5,944 bases of DNA from Ruminococcaceae bacterium UBA1772 (GTDB lineage: Bacteria; Bacillota; Clostridia; Oscillospirales; Acutalibacteraceae): NCBI GenBank assembly GCA_002314645.1, contig DCGS01000091.1, forward strand, positions 2,094-8,037, given 5' to 3'. Each line of letters opens with the position of its first letter. Positions within the stretch are counted from its first letter, which is position 1. The translations under genes and the position numbers were made by a program. Positions 1 through 5,944 of this stretch are shown here, piece after piece. The notes below the pieces were generated by a model. That model searched no databases, had not been told where the DNA came from, and saw only the letters and a list, made by a program, of their open reading frames with translations.

Positions 1-362
1 TGGCTGTCTGAACCAATTAAAGTCTTTCCTGGAATACCAAATCTTTCAAGGTGAACCTGATGGCAGATACCGTTACCAGGTCTTGAAAAACGTACACCAC
101 GCTTTTTACAAACGCTCTGGATGAAACGGTGGTCATCAGCGTTTTCGAATCCTGTCTGAAGTGTGTTGTGGTCAATATATGCAACAGAGAGTTCTGTCTT
201 TACTCTATCAATACCCATAGCCTCAAGCTCAAGGTATGCCATTGTACCTGTAGCGTCTTGAGTAAGAGTCTGATCAATTCTAATTCCTATTTCATTTCCT
301 GTTTCCATTTCACCACATACGAGGTGATTTTTAATGATTTTTTGGCTTAGTGTGTAACCCAC
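1..362 (-). CDS. Aconitate hydratase (aconitase), N-terminal 120 codons, cut by the window edge
   Basis: Aconitase isomerises citrate to isocitrate through cis-aconitate, using a [4Fe-4S] cluster in the cytoplasm. The minus-strand reading frame begins MGYTLSQKIIKNHLV, the usual opening of the family. It continues with a DQTLTQDATGTMAYLELEAMG stretch at about residues 30-50, the DHN motif at 64-66, an ENADDHRF segment at 73-80, RPGNGICHQVHLERFG at 94-109 and the substrate-site motif GSDS at 117-120, where the window ends. The DATGTMAYLE and ENADDHRF segments point to aconitase rather than the related LeuC (isopropylmalate dehydratase). The start is GTG at 362-360. No ATG, GTG or TTG lies in frame between it and the upstream in-frame TGA, and the family's N-terminus begins exactly here. 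A GGAG (377-374) sits 11 bases upstream, which is slightly far. The cluster-ligand cysteines lie beyond the window. The gene is divergent from uppP and not part of that cluster. I do not name it acnA or acn because the subfamily cannot be settled from this fragment. Confidence 0.94.
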   Translation of the reverse strand, partial: MGYTLSQKIIKNHLVCGEMETGNEIGIRIDQTLTQDATGTMAYLELEAMGIDRVKTELSVAYIDHNTLQTGFENADDHRFIQSVCKKRGVRFSRPGNGICHQVHLERFGIPGKTLIGSDS

Positions 363-411
363 TGATTCTTCAACTCCATGAATTTGATTTAAACTAGTGT
401 CAAGAAAAACT

Positions 412-435
412 AAAAGTCACAAAGTTGTGACTTTT
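412..435 (-). terminator. Hairpin with T-tract in the aconitase leader, possible attenuator or bidirectional terminator
   Basis: AAAAGTCACAA (412-422) and TTGTGACTTTT (425-435) are perfect reverse complements separated by AG, giving roughly 9 stacked pairs with a 6-base loop in RNA. Read on the minus strand it begins about 12 bases after the predicted start and is followed by a run reading TTTTAGTTTTT, which looks like an intrinsic terminator between promoter and gene. Read on the plus strand it is followed by seven Ts (432-438), but no plus-strand gene precedes it. The stem has only three G-C pairs, so termination may be weak. A protein-binding operator is the alternative reading. Confidence 0.45.
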
Positions 436-446
436 TTTAACAAAGT

Positions 447-465
447 TTGTTATATAATATAACAA
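447..465. promoter_or_regulatory. 19-bp palindrome over the aconitase -10 box, probable operator
   Basis: The arms TTGTTATA (447-454) and TATAACAA (458-465) are exact reverse complements around a 3-base centre. The palindrome covers the whole -10 box and reaches the predicted transcription start of the aconitase promoter, the classic place for a repressor. It resembles the Rex redox-sensor site (TTGTTAANNNNTTAACAA) but has one extra base between the half-sites, so assignment to Rex is doubtful. AT-rich sequence produces such dyads more easily than average. Confidence 0.45.
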
Positions 466-482
466 TGATAATTTGTTGTCAA
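454..482 (-). promoter_or_regulatory. Sigma-A-type promoter for the aconitase gene
   Basis: On the minus strand a perfect -35 box TTGACA (482-477) is followed after exactly 17 bases by TATTAT (459-454), which matches TATAAT at five of six positions. Transcription would start near 447 and give a leader of about 85 bases before the GTG start. This is an excellent match by eye. The start site itself is inferred, and an overlapping TATATT two bases earlier could serve as an alternative -10. Confidence 0.75.
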
Positions 483-535
483 TAATAAAGTAAAATATAA
501 AACTATAATTAACATTATTTAATTACAACTATATA

Positions 536-564
536 TTGCGTATTGGTTGTATGTTTGGTATAAT
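536..564 (+). promoter_or_regulatory. Sigma-A-type promoter for the uppP-ftsK-ygiQ cluster
   Basis: A consensus -10 box TATAAT (559-564) lies 17 bases downstream of a weak -35 TTGCGT (536-541, three of six matches). Transcription would start near 571, about 30 bases before the uppP start. No other upstream -35/-10 pair with proper spacing is as good. An imperfect dyad, TACAAC (524-529) and GTTGTA (546-551), brackets the -35 box. Confidence 0.6.
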
Positions 565-600
565 ATTTACCGTATATCTAGTGGAAAAGGGGATTTTATT

Positions 601-1470
601 TTGGAAATCTTAAAGGCCATTATCCTAGGCATTGTTCAGGGAGCAACAGAGTTCCTTCCAATATCAAGTAGCGGTCATTTATCCGTTATTCAGCACTTCA
701 TGAATATAAGTGGTGAAGGCTCATTAGCTCTTACAGTATTCCTTCATATAGGTACTTTGTTTGCAGTTGCTTTTGTATATTACAAGACTTTTATTGAACT
801 CATAAAAGAACTTGGTCTTACAATTAAAGATATTTTCACTGGCAAGTTTACTTTAAAGGATCTTACACCAGAAAGACACATGCTTTATATGATGATTCTT
901 TCTTGTGTGCCACTTCTTTTAATCCTTGTTCCAGTTGGAAATGACATGCGCGTTAAGGACGTTGCCTCTTCTTTTTCTGGAGACAACGACATAGTCCTTG
1001 AAGGAATATGCTTCCTTATTACTGCAGCGCTTCTTCTTCTTGGAACAAGAAAGGCAAGAAAGAACAAGAATCCATTGGATTCTGTCAATCCAAAATCTGC
1101 ATTAGCAGTCGGTTTTGCACAGTTTGTTGCAGCTTGTATGCCTGGTGTATCAAGATCAGGTTCTACAATTTCAACAGGTATGATTTGTGGTGTAGATAAG
1201 GACTACATGGTTAGATATTCCTTCGTTCTTGGAACACCAGCTGTTCTTGCTGCAAGCCTTATGGAATTTAAAGATTTGTTTGAGGGTGGAGACGTTGCAA
1301 TGCAGCCTCTTCCAATAGTAATTGGAATAATTGTTGCTGCCATTGTTGGCGTGTTATCCATCAAGCTTCTTGAAATGCTTGTAAAGACTGATAAATTCAA
1401 ATTCTTCGGCTACTATTGCCTAGTAATTGGTGTAATAGTAGTAGTTCTTGGAACTATAGAGAAGTTTTAA
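601..1470 (+). CDS. uppP: Undecaprenyl-diphosphatase UppP (BacA family), 289 aa
   Basis: UppP removes one phosphate from undecaprenyl diphosphate at the membrane, regenerating the lipid carrier for peptidoglycan and other wall polymers; high levels give bacitracin resistance in this family. The first signature, QGATEFLPISSSGHL, is at residues 13-27 and contains the (E/Q)xxxE pair Q13/E17 and the histidine H26. The second, PGVSRSGST, is at 181-189 with the conserved arginine R185. Hydrophobic segments lie at about 43-61, 94-112, 131-148, 167-182, 206-221, 237-256 and 268-286. Length is normal for the family. The start is TTG at 601: AAGGGG (587-592) sits 8 bases upstream and the protein then begins MEILKAIILGIVQG as its relatives do. 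An in-frame TTG at 547 would add 18 residues, but it lies inside the promoter spacer and upstream of the predicted transcript start. The gene leads a cluster with ftsK, 15 bases downstream. Confidence 0.96.
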   Translation: MEILKAIILGIVQGATEFLPISSSGHLSVIQHFMNISGEGSLALTVFLHIGTLFAVAFVYYKTFIELIKELGLTIKDIFTGKFTLKDLTPERHMLYMMILSCVPLLLILVPVGNDMRVKDVASSFSGDNDIVLEGICFLITAALLLLGTRKARKNKNPLDSVNPKSALAVGFAQFVAACMPGVSRSGSTISTGMICGVDKDYMVRYSFVLGTPAVLAASLMEFKDLFEGGDVAMQPLPIVIGIIVAAIVGVLSIKLLEMLVKTDKFKFFGYYCLVIGVIVVVLGTIEKF

Positions 1471-1479
1471 AGAAGGTGA
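1471..1479 (+). promoter_or_regulatory. Ribosome binding site of ftsK
   Basis: AGAAGGTGA starts immediately after the uppP stop codon and ends 6 bases before the ATG at 1486. It is a near-consensus Shine-Dalgarno that fixes the ftsK start. The tight spacing favours one transcript with uppP. Confidence 0.8.
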
Positions 1480-1485
1480 AAATTA

Positions 1486-4122
1486 ATGGCGAATCAAAAG
1501 AAAAGTGCTCCTGCAAAGAATAAATCGCAGGGGAGAACAAAACAGGCGGCAAAGAAAAGTCCGTCTCAAAATAAAACAGCAAATAGAAGCCAAGGTGCTA
1601 AAAACACTAAAAACGGTCAAATGTACATAGAAAGAGAAAAGGCTGCAAATCAGAGAAGACAAGTTAATTCTTTAATTCTTTTCTTTGTCTCACTCTTTAC
1701 TTTTGCGGTAACAATAATTCCAGGTGGAAACATTTGGGGCGCACTGCGTGATGTTCTCTTTGGACTCTTTGGCGTATGTGCATTTGTATGGCCTTTAATT
1801 CTCCTTTATATTGCAATAATGCTTTCTCTTGATAAACCAGTGGGAAGCACAAGGGCAAAGGTAATTGAAGCATCCATACTCACATTGTTTATTTGTTCTG
1901 CAGTTCATATTTTCTCAGCAGAAGTTCCTATAGTTGACTATACTGGGGACATTAGTGAAGCCTTTAGAATTGGACTTGCGTCCAATAACGGCGGTGCACT
2001 TGGTGCCATAATTGGTGGTGGACTTCTTTACTTGTTTGCAAGTAGAGCAGCCGCTGGTGTAACAGTCATTTTGCTGATTTTAGTATTCATTCTTCTTATT
2101 ACAGGTACAACCCTTATTTCATTCTTTGATGGAATGGCAAAGCCTGTTAAACGTGTAAAGGAAGATGCAACTGAGCAAATTGAAACAAGCGCACAAATGA
2201 TAAAAGAAAAACGTGAACAAAGAGCAGCACAGAAGGCATTTAATCCTGACGTTGACTTAGGTCCAGAGGCCGCTCTTTCAAGAGATGTTTTTGCTGATGA
2301 AGATGAACCAAAGAGAAAGCGTAAGGAGAAGACTCCTACAGCTGAAGAGGCAGCAGCCTTTGCTGGTTCCTTTGGTACAGAAACAGTCGAGACTATGGCT
2401 AAAGAGGCTGAAGAACAGAAGAACATTTCAACACTTGAACAGACAGAACCTAAGCCTTCTGTTCTTCTTGATGACATAATTAAAAAGGCTGCGTCAAAGA
2501 ATGCTCCTGAGCCTTCTCCAAAAGAAGAGGAGAAGAAGGAGGAACTTGAAAAACCAACTCTTGCTCAGCATGATGAGACAGAGACAACAGACTACCAGTT
2601 CCCTCCATACAGTCTTCTTTCACCTCCAAAGCTTAACCTTTCAGGAAATGCAGAGGATGAAATGAGAGAGAATGCGGACAAGCTCATTTCTGCTCTTAAA
2701 AGCTTTGGTGTTGAAACCTCTTTAATAGATATTTGTCGTGGACCTTCTGTAACAAGATTTGAACTTGCACCTGCACAGGGTGTAAGAATTAATAAAATTA
2801 CTAGCCTTGCAGATGACATTGCACTCAGCCTTGCTGCAACAAGCATTCGTATTGAGGCACCAATTCCTGGTAAGGCTGCAGTAGGTATTGAAATTCCAAA
2901 CACAGGTAGAGATGCAATTACTCTTCGTGAACTTCTTGAATCTAAGGAGTACAGGGAAAGAGCCGCAAAGAGCAAGCTTACTGTTGCTCTTGGTCGTGGT
3001 ATTACTGGCGACATTGAAACAATGGATATTGCTAAAATGCCACACATTCTTGTTGCTGGTACTACAGGTTCAGGTAAGTCTGTATGCATGAACTCAATGA
3101 TTTTGAGTATTCTTTACAATGCAAATCCAGATGAAGTTAAGCTTGTAATGATTGACCCTAAATCTGTTGAACTTACAGGTTACAACGGCATTCCTCATAT
3201 GCTCATTCCAGTTGTTACAGATCCTAAGAAGGCATCTGGTGCACTTGCTTGGGCTGTTAAGGAAATGCTTAACAGATATAAGTCATTCTCAGAAAACAAC
3301 GTACGTGATATTAAGGGTTACAACGAACTTTCAAAGATGGATCCAGACAAGAAGCCAATGCCACAAATTGTTATCTTCATAGACGAGTTTGCTGACCTTA
3401 TGATGGCAGCAGCAAAAGACGTTGAAGACTCAGTTTGTCGTCTTGCTCAAATGGCTCGTGCTGCTGGTATGCATCTTGTTATTGCAACTCAGTCACCACG
3501 TGTAGACGTTATTACTGGTCTTATTAAAGCTAATATTCCTAGCCGTATGGCTCTTAAGGTTTCAAACGGTACAGACTCAAGAATTATTCTTGATATGATG
3601 GGTGCTGAAAAGCTTCTTGGAAATGGTGACATGCTCTTTAATCCAGTTGGTGCATCAAACCCTGTTCGTATTCAGGGTTGTTATGTTCCTGATAACGAAA
3701 TTAACGAAGTAATTGAGTTTGTTAAGAAGCAAGGCGAAACTACTTATAGTGAAGCCGTTCTTGAAGAAATTGATAAGCACGCCGCAGCTGCTGATTCGGG
3801 CAGCAAGAGTGGCGGTGCTGTAAACGCTCCAGGCGGTGGCGACGACGGTGACGAGCTTCTTCCAGATGCTATAAAGGCTGTTGTTGAAGCAGGTCGTGCT
3901 TCTACAACACTTCTTCAAACAAAGCTGAAGGTCGGCTATGCTCGTGCCACACGTCTTATTGAAGAACTTGAAGAACGCGGAGTCATTGGACCATTCGAAG
4001 GTTCTAAGCCTCGCGCAGTTCTCATTACAAAAGAGCAGTGGCTTGAAATGAATGCACTTTCAAGTTCTTCTGCAGAAGCTCTAGCAATGGATGCCGCAAC
4101 AGAAGATGCTTCTGACTATTAA
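1486..4122 (+). CDS. ftsK: FtsK/SpoIIIE-family DNA translocase, 878 aa
   Basis: This is a septum-anchored hexameric ATPase that pumps double-stranded DNA so that chromosomes clear the closing division (or sporulation) septum. After a Lys/Gln-rich basic tail (1-58), hydrophobic segments lie at about 61-78, 90-114, 126-145 and 169-213; the last stretch is long enough for two passes. A charged, low-complexity Glu/Lys/Ala linker spans about 218-374. The motor follows: the alpha domain begins near YSLLSPPKLNL (375), Walker A GTTGSGKS is at 525-532 and Walker B IFIDEFADL at 630-638, with a RMALKVSNGTDSR segment near 687-699. A Gly/Asp/Ser-rich hinge (about 769-788) leads to the winged-helix gamma domain (about 789-855, LLPDAIKAVVE to GPFEGSKPRAV), which reads chromosome-orientation motifs. 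All domains are intact and the length is typical. FtsK and SpoIIIE cannot be told apart from sequence alone here. It is probably co-transcribed with uppP and ygiQ. Confidence 0.97.
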   Translation: MANQKKSAPAKNKSQGRTKQAAKKSPSQNKTANRSQGAKNTKNGQMYIEREKAANQRRQVNSLILFFVSLFTFAVTIIPGGNIWGALRDVLFGLFGVCAFVWPLILLYIAIMLSLDKPVGSTRAKVIEASILTLFICSAVHIFSAEVPIVDYTGDISEAFRIGLASNNGGALGAIIGGGLLYLFASRAAAGVTVILLILVFILLITGTTLISFFDGMAKPVKRVKEDATEQIETSAQMIKEKREQRAAQKAFNPDVDLGPEAALSRDVFADEDEPKRKRKEKTPTAEEAAAFAGSFGTETVETMAKEAEEQKNISTLEQTEPKPSVLLDDIIKKAASKNAPEPSPKEEEKKEELEKPTLAQHDETETTDYQFPPYSLLSPPKLNLSGNAEDEMRENADKLISALKSFGVETSLIDICRGPSVTRFELAPAQGVRINKITSLADDIALSLAATSIRIEAPIPGKAAVGIEIPNTGRDAITLRELLESKEYRERAAKSKLTVALGRGITGDIETMDIAKMPHILVAGTTGSGKSVCMNSMILSILYNANPDEVKLVMIDPKSVELTGYNGIPHMLIPVVTDPKKASGALAWAVKEMLNRYKSFSENNVRDIKGYNELSKMDPDKKPMPQIVIFIDEFADLMMAAAKDVEDSVCRLAQMARAAGMHLVIATQSPRVDVITGLIKANIPSRMALKVSNGTDSRIILDMMGAEKLLGNGDMLFNPVGASNPVRIQGCYVPDNEINEVIEFVKKQGETTYSEAVLEEIDKHAAAADSGSKSGGAVNAPGGGDDGDELLPDAIKAVVEAGRASTTLLQTKLKVGYARATRLIEELEERGVIGPFEGSKPRAVLITKEQWLEMNALSSSSAEALAMDAATEDASDY

Positions 4123-4137
4123 CACTAAATGAATCGC

Positions 4138-4149
4138 AGGAGGGGGTGA
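4138..4149 (+). promoter_or_regulatory. Extended ribosome binding site of ygiQ with two possible pairing registers
   Basis: The purine run AGGAGGGGGTGA can pair with the 16S tail in two registers. AGGAGG (4138-4143) is 6 bases from an ATG at 4150, while AGGGGGTGA (4141-4149, one G-U wobble) places its last GG 7 bases from the ygiQ ATG at 4154. The ATG at 4150 opens only an eight-codon frame ending in TAG at 4174-4176, so 4154 is the true gene start. Confidence 0.7.
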
Positions 4150-4153
4150 ATGT

Positions 4154-5944
4154 ATGCCGTTCTTACCAATGACTAGAAAAGAAACCGAACAACTCGGTTG
4201 GAGTGAAGTGGATTTTGTCTACATAAGTGGCGATGCATACGTTGACCACCCAAGCTTTGGCGCTGCAATTATTACCCGTGTCTTAGAGGCAAAAGGCTTT
4301 AAGGTTGGATTTGTTTCTCAGCCTGATTGGCGAAGCCTAAACGACTTCAAACGCTTTGGAAGACCACGACTTGGCTTCATGGTTTCCTCGGGAAATATTG
4401 ACTCCATGGTTGCGCATTACACAGCTGCACTCAAACCTAGAACAGATGATGCTTACACAGCCGGAGGCAAACACGGCAAGCGCCCTGACCGAGCAGTAAC
4501 CGTATATTGCAAGTGTATTCGAGAGGCATACCCAGACATTCCAATTATTATTGGTGGTCTTGAGGCGTCGCTTCGAAGATTTGCTCACTACGACTACTGG
4601 GACAATGAAATTAAGCCTTCAATTTTGGCTGATTCTGGTGCCGACTTGCTCATCTATGGAATGGGTGAGAACCAGACAATTGAAATTGCAGAAAGACTGA
4701 ATGCAGGGGAGCCTGTAAGTTCAATAACTGACGTAAAGGGAACCTGCTACTTAGTTCCTGTTAAGGACACCCCACTTATGGGTGCTGAGTGTCCGTCACT
4801 GGACAACGTAAGAACAAGCAAAAAGGAATATGCCGTTTCCTGCCGCATTCAACAGGACGAGCAGGATCATATTCGTGGAAAGCTCATAAAACAGCGTCAT
4901 GGCAAAATGATGCTTGTTCAGAACCCACCAATGCCGCCACTTACAACAGAAGAACTCGACTGGGTTTACAGCCTTCCATACATGAGGGCATACCATCCAA
5001 CATATGAGAAGCTTGGTGGCGTTCCTGGAATTGAGGAAGTTCGTTTCTCAATTACTCACAACAGAGGATGCTTCGGCGCTTGTAATTTCTGTTCTCTTGC
5101 CTTCCACCAAGGGCGATTCATTACTTCTCGAAGTAAAGAATCTCTTGTTCGTGAAGCAAAGCTCATAACAGAAATGCCTGACTTTAAAGGCTACATTCAC
5201 GACGTTGGCGGTCCTACCGCAAACTTCCGTTTTCCATCCTGTGAGAAGCAGCTGAAAGCTGGCCTTTGTAAAGGTCGAAAGTGTCTTGCACCGAAGCCTT
5301 GCAGCCAACTTGTTGCTGACCACTCTGAGTATGTCGACATACTCAGAACCCTTCGTGAAGTACCAAAAGTAAAGAAGGTATTTATACGCTCTGGTATAAG
5401 ATATGACTACCTTCTTTCAGATAAAGACGACACTTTCTTTAAAGAACTTGTAAAGAACCATGTCAGCGGTCAACTGAAGGTTGCCCCAGAACATTGTTCC
5501 GCAGCAGTTCTTGACTTTATGGGTAAGCCTCATATTGAGGCGTACATTGAGTTCTCAAAGAGATATTTTGAACTCACTGAAAGTGTTGGTAAGGAACAAT
5601 ATCTTGTCCCTTACCTTATGTCATCTCATCCAGGTTCAACCCTGGATGATGCCATTGAACTTGCAGTATTCCTAAAGTCAAGGAAAATACGTCCCGAACA
5701 GGTTCAGGACTACTATCCAACTCCTGGTACAATTTCAACCTGCATGTTCTACACCGAACTCGACCCATACACAATGGAGCCAGTCTACGTTGCAAAAACA
5801 CCGCATGACAAGGCTTTGCAGAGAGCCTTGCTCCAATACTACAATCCACGCAACGCAGACCTTTGCAGAGAGGCTCTCGTTCGTGCAAGAAGACAGGACC
5901 TCATAGGTCCTGGTCCAAACTGCCTTGTGCCTGCAAAGCCAGGC
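4154..5944 (+). CDS. ygiQ: YgiQ family (UPF0313) radical SAM protein, 597 codons, C-terminus beyond the window
   Basis: This is a radical S-adenosylmethionine enzyme of the YgiQ family. To my knowledge its reaction and substrate are not established. The frame is open from ATG 4154 to the last base. It begins MPFLPMTRKETEQLGWSEVD, followed by GDAYVDHPSFG, the family's usual N-terminus. The N-terminal UPF0313 domain (about 1-300) carries GGLEASLRR at 134-142. The radical SAM core starts with the cluster motif C306-x3-C310-x2-C313 (CFGACNFCS). A second cysteine set, C363, C372, C377 and C383, follows and could hold another metal site. Further family-typical segments are FIRSGIRYDYL, KVAPEHC (442-448), SSHPGST and YPTPGTIST. 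Only the extreme C-terminus, probably a short variable tail, should be missing. It lies 31 bases after ftsK with a strong ribosome binding site and no terminator between, so co-transcription is likely. A functional tie to division is not shown. Confidence 0.95.
   Translation, partial: MPFLPMTRKETEQLGWSEVDFVYISGDAYVDHPSFGAAIITRVLEAKGFKVGFVSQPDWRSLNDFKRFGRPRLGFMVSSGNIDSMVAHYTAALKPRTDDAYTAGGKHGKRPDRAVTVYCKCIREAYPDIPIIIGGLEASLRRFAHYDYWDNEIKPSILADSGADLLIYGMGENQTIEIAERLNAGEPVSSITDVKGTCYLVPVKDTPLMGAECPSLDNVRTSKKEYAVSCRIQQDEQDHIRGKLIKQRHGKMMLVQNPPMPPLTTEELDWVYSLPYMRAYHPTYEKLGGVPGIEEVRFSITHNRGCFGACNFCSLAFHQGRFITSRSKESLVREAKLITEMPDFKGYIHDVGGPTANFRFPSCEKQLKAGLCKGRKCLAPKPCSQLVADHSEYVDILRTLREVPKVKKVFIRSGIRYDYLLSDKDDTFFKELVKNHVSGQLKVAPEHCSAAVLDFMGKPHIEAYIEFSKRYFELTESVGKEQYLVPYLMSSHPGSTLDDAIELAVFLKSRKIRPEQVQDYYPTPGTISTCMFYTELDPYTMEPVYVAKTPHDKALQRALLQYYNPRNADLCREALVRARRQDLIGPGPNCLVPAKPG
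5324..5347. repeat. Perfect 24-bp palindrome inside ygiQ
   Basis: Positions 5324-5335 (TCTGAGTATGTC) are followed directly by their exact reverse complement (5336-5347), with no spacer. The palindrome covers exactly eight codons, S391 to R398, just after the second cysteine cluster. The centre contains GTCGAC. In RNA it would form about a 10-bp stem with a UCGA loop. Whether it does anything is unknown. Confidence 0.85.
5626..5649. repeat. Inverted repeat in ygiQ, 9-bp arms with 6-base loop
   Basis: TCATCCAGG (5626-5634) and CCTGGATGA (5641-5649) are exact reverse complements separated by TTCAAC. The repeat lies in the codons for the conserved SSHPGSTLDDA segment, so protein constraint may account for it. 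No T-run follows, so it is not a terminator. Confidence 0.6.
5894..5912. repeat. Inverted repeat in ygiQ, 8-bp arms with 3-base loop
   Basis: CAGGACCT (5894-5901) and AGGTCCTG (5905-5912) are exact reverse complements around CAT, within the codons for a QDLIGPG segment. No T-run follows. A weaker dyad, CAAGGCT (5809-5815) and AGCCTTG (5824-5830), lies just upstream. Confidence 0.55.

Larger units (their letters stand above)
363..600. other. Divergent intergenic regulatory region
   Basis: This 238-base AT-rich stretch separates the divergent aconitase and uppP genes. I find no credible gene in it. It contains, from left to right, the aconitase ribosome binding site, a leader hairpin (412-435), a 19-bp palindrome (447-465), the minus-strand promoter (454-482) and the plus-strand promoter (536-564). 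The two promoters do not overlap: about 54 bases separate their -35 boxes. Confidence 0.8.

Noticed and set aside
129..350. A 73-codon plus-strand open frame opposite the aconitase gene
   Set aside because: It lies wholly antisense to a clear aconitase coding region, has no ribosome binding site and resembles no protein family I know.
347..379. Minus-strand ten-residue frame (MELKNQWVTH) overlapping the aconitase GTG, as a possible leader peptide
   Set aside because: No ribosome binding site precedes its ATG and it has no run of regulatory codons; overlap with the true start is probably chance.
453..509. Additional TATAAT-like strings on the plus strand (453-458 and 504-509) as extra promoters for uppP
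   Set aside because: Neither has a -35 box at 16-18 bases; the TTGTCA at 476-481 is 22 bases from the second one. Such strings are expected in AT-rich DNA.
2028..3089. Long minus-strand open frames (149 and 165 codons) opposite ftsK
   Set aside because: They are antisense to the intact ftsK gene, lack family motifs, and are explained by its codon usage, which leaves few antisense stops.
4129..4149. Six-codon minigene MNRRRG with tandem AGG codons between ftsK and ygiQ
   Set aside because: The AGG AGG codons are simply the ygiQ Shine-Dalgarno sequence; the ATG has no ribosome binding site of its own.
1..5944. Mobile elements, CRISPR arrays, tRNA/rRNA genes, or octamers such as GAGAAGGG that direct FtsK/SpoIIIE
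   Set aside because: I saw no transposase, integrase, spaced direct repeats or tRNA-like folds, and found no clear translocase-guiding octamer by eye. All genes look like core chromosomal genes.

Overview
The window comes from a low-GC Gram-positive bacterium, most likely a member of the Clostridia (Bacillota). The case rests on AT-rich spacers, strong purine-rich ribosome binding sites, TTG and GTG starts, a strong preference for CTT leucine codons, and protein sequences that read like clostridial family members. This is a judgement from memory of the families, not a database result.

Layout. Positions 1-362 hold the N-terminal 120 codons of an aconitase-type aconitate hydratase on the minus strand, cut by the window edge. 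Positions 363-600 are an AT-rich divergent regulatory region. It holds a good minus-strand promoter for the aconitase, a 19-bp palindrome over that promoter's -10 box, a hairpin in the aconitase leader, and a plus-strand promoter that starts the rightward gene cluster. Three plus-strand genes follow: uppP (601-1470, undecaprenyl-diphosphatase), ftsK (1486-4122, DNA translocase) and a YgiQ-family radical SAM gene (4154 to the right edge, 597 codons with no stop yet). The gaps are 15 and 31 bases and I see no internal terminator, so the three are probably co-transcribed from the promoter near 536-564.

How the genes relate. UppP regenerates the undecaprenyl phosphate carrier used in cell-wall synthesis. 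FtsK/SpoIIIE pumps chromosomal DNA through the closing septum. The pair fits an envelope and cell-division theme. YgiQ is a conserved radical SAM protein of unknown substrate, and its position after ftsK does not by itself reveal its role. The aconitase converts citrate to isocitrate and belongs to a separate, divergently transcribed unit.

The gene content is ordinary housekeeping and I find no new multi-gene system. The best leads are a perfect 24-bp palindrome inside ygiQ in exact codon register, the operator-like palindrome and leader hairpin controlling the aconitase, and the extra conserved-looking cysteine cluster in YgiQ.
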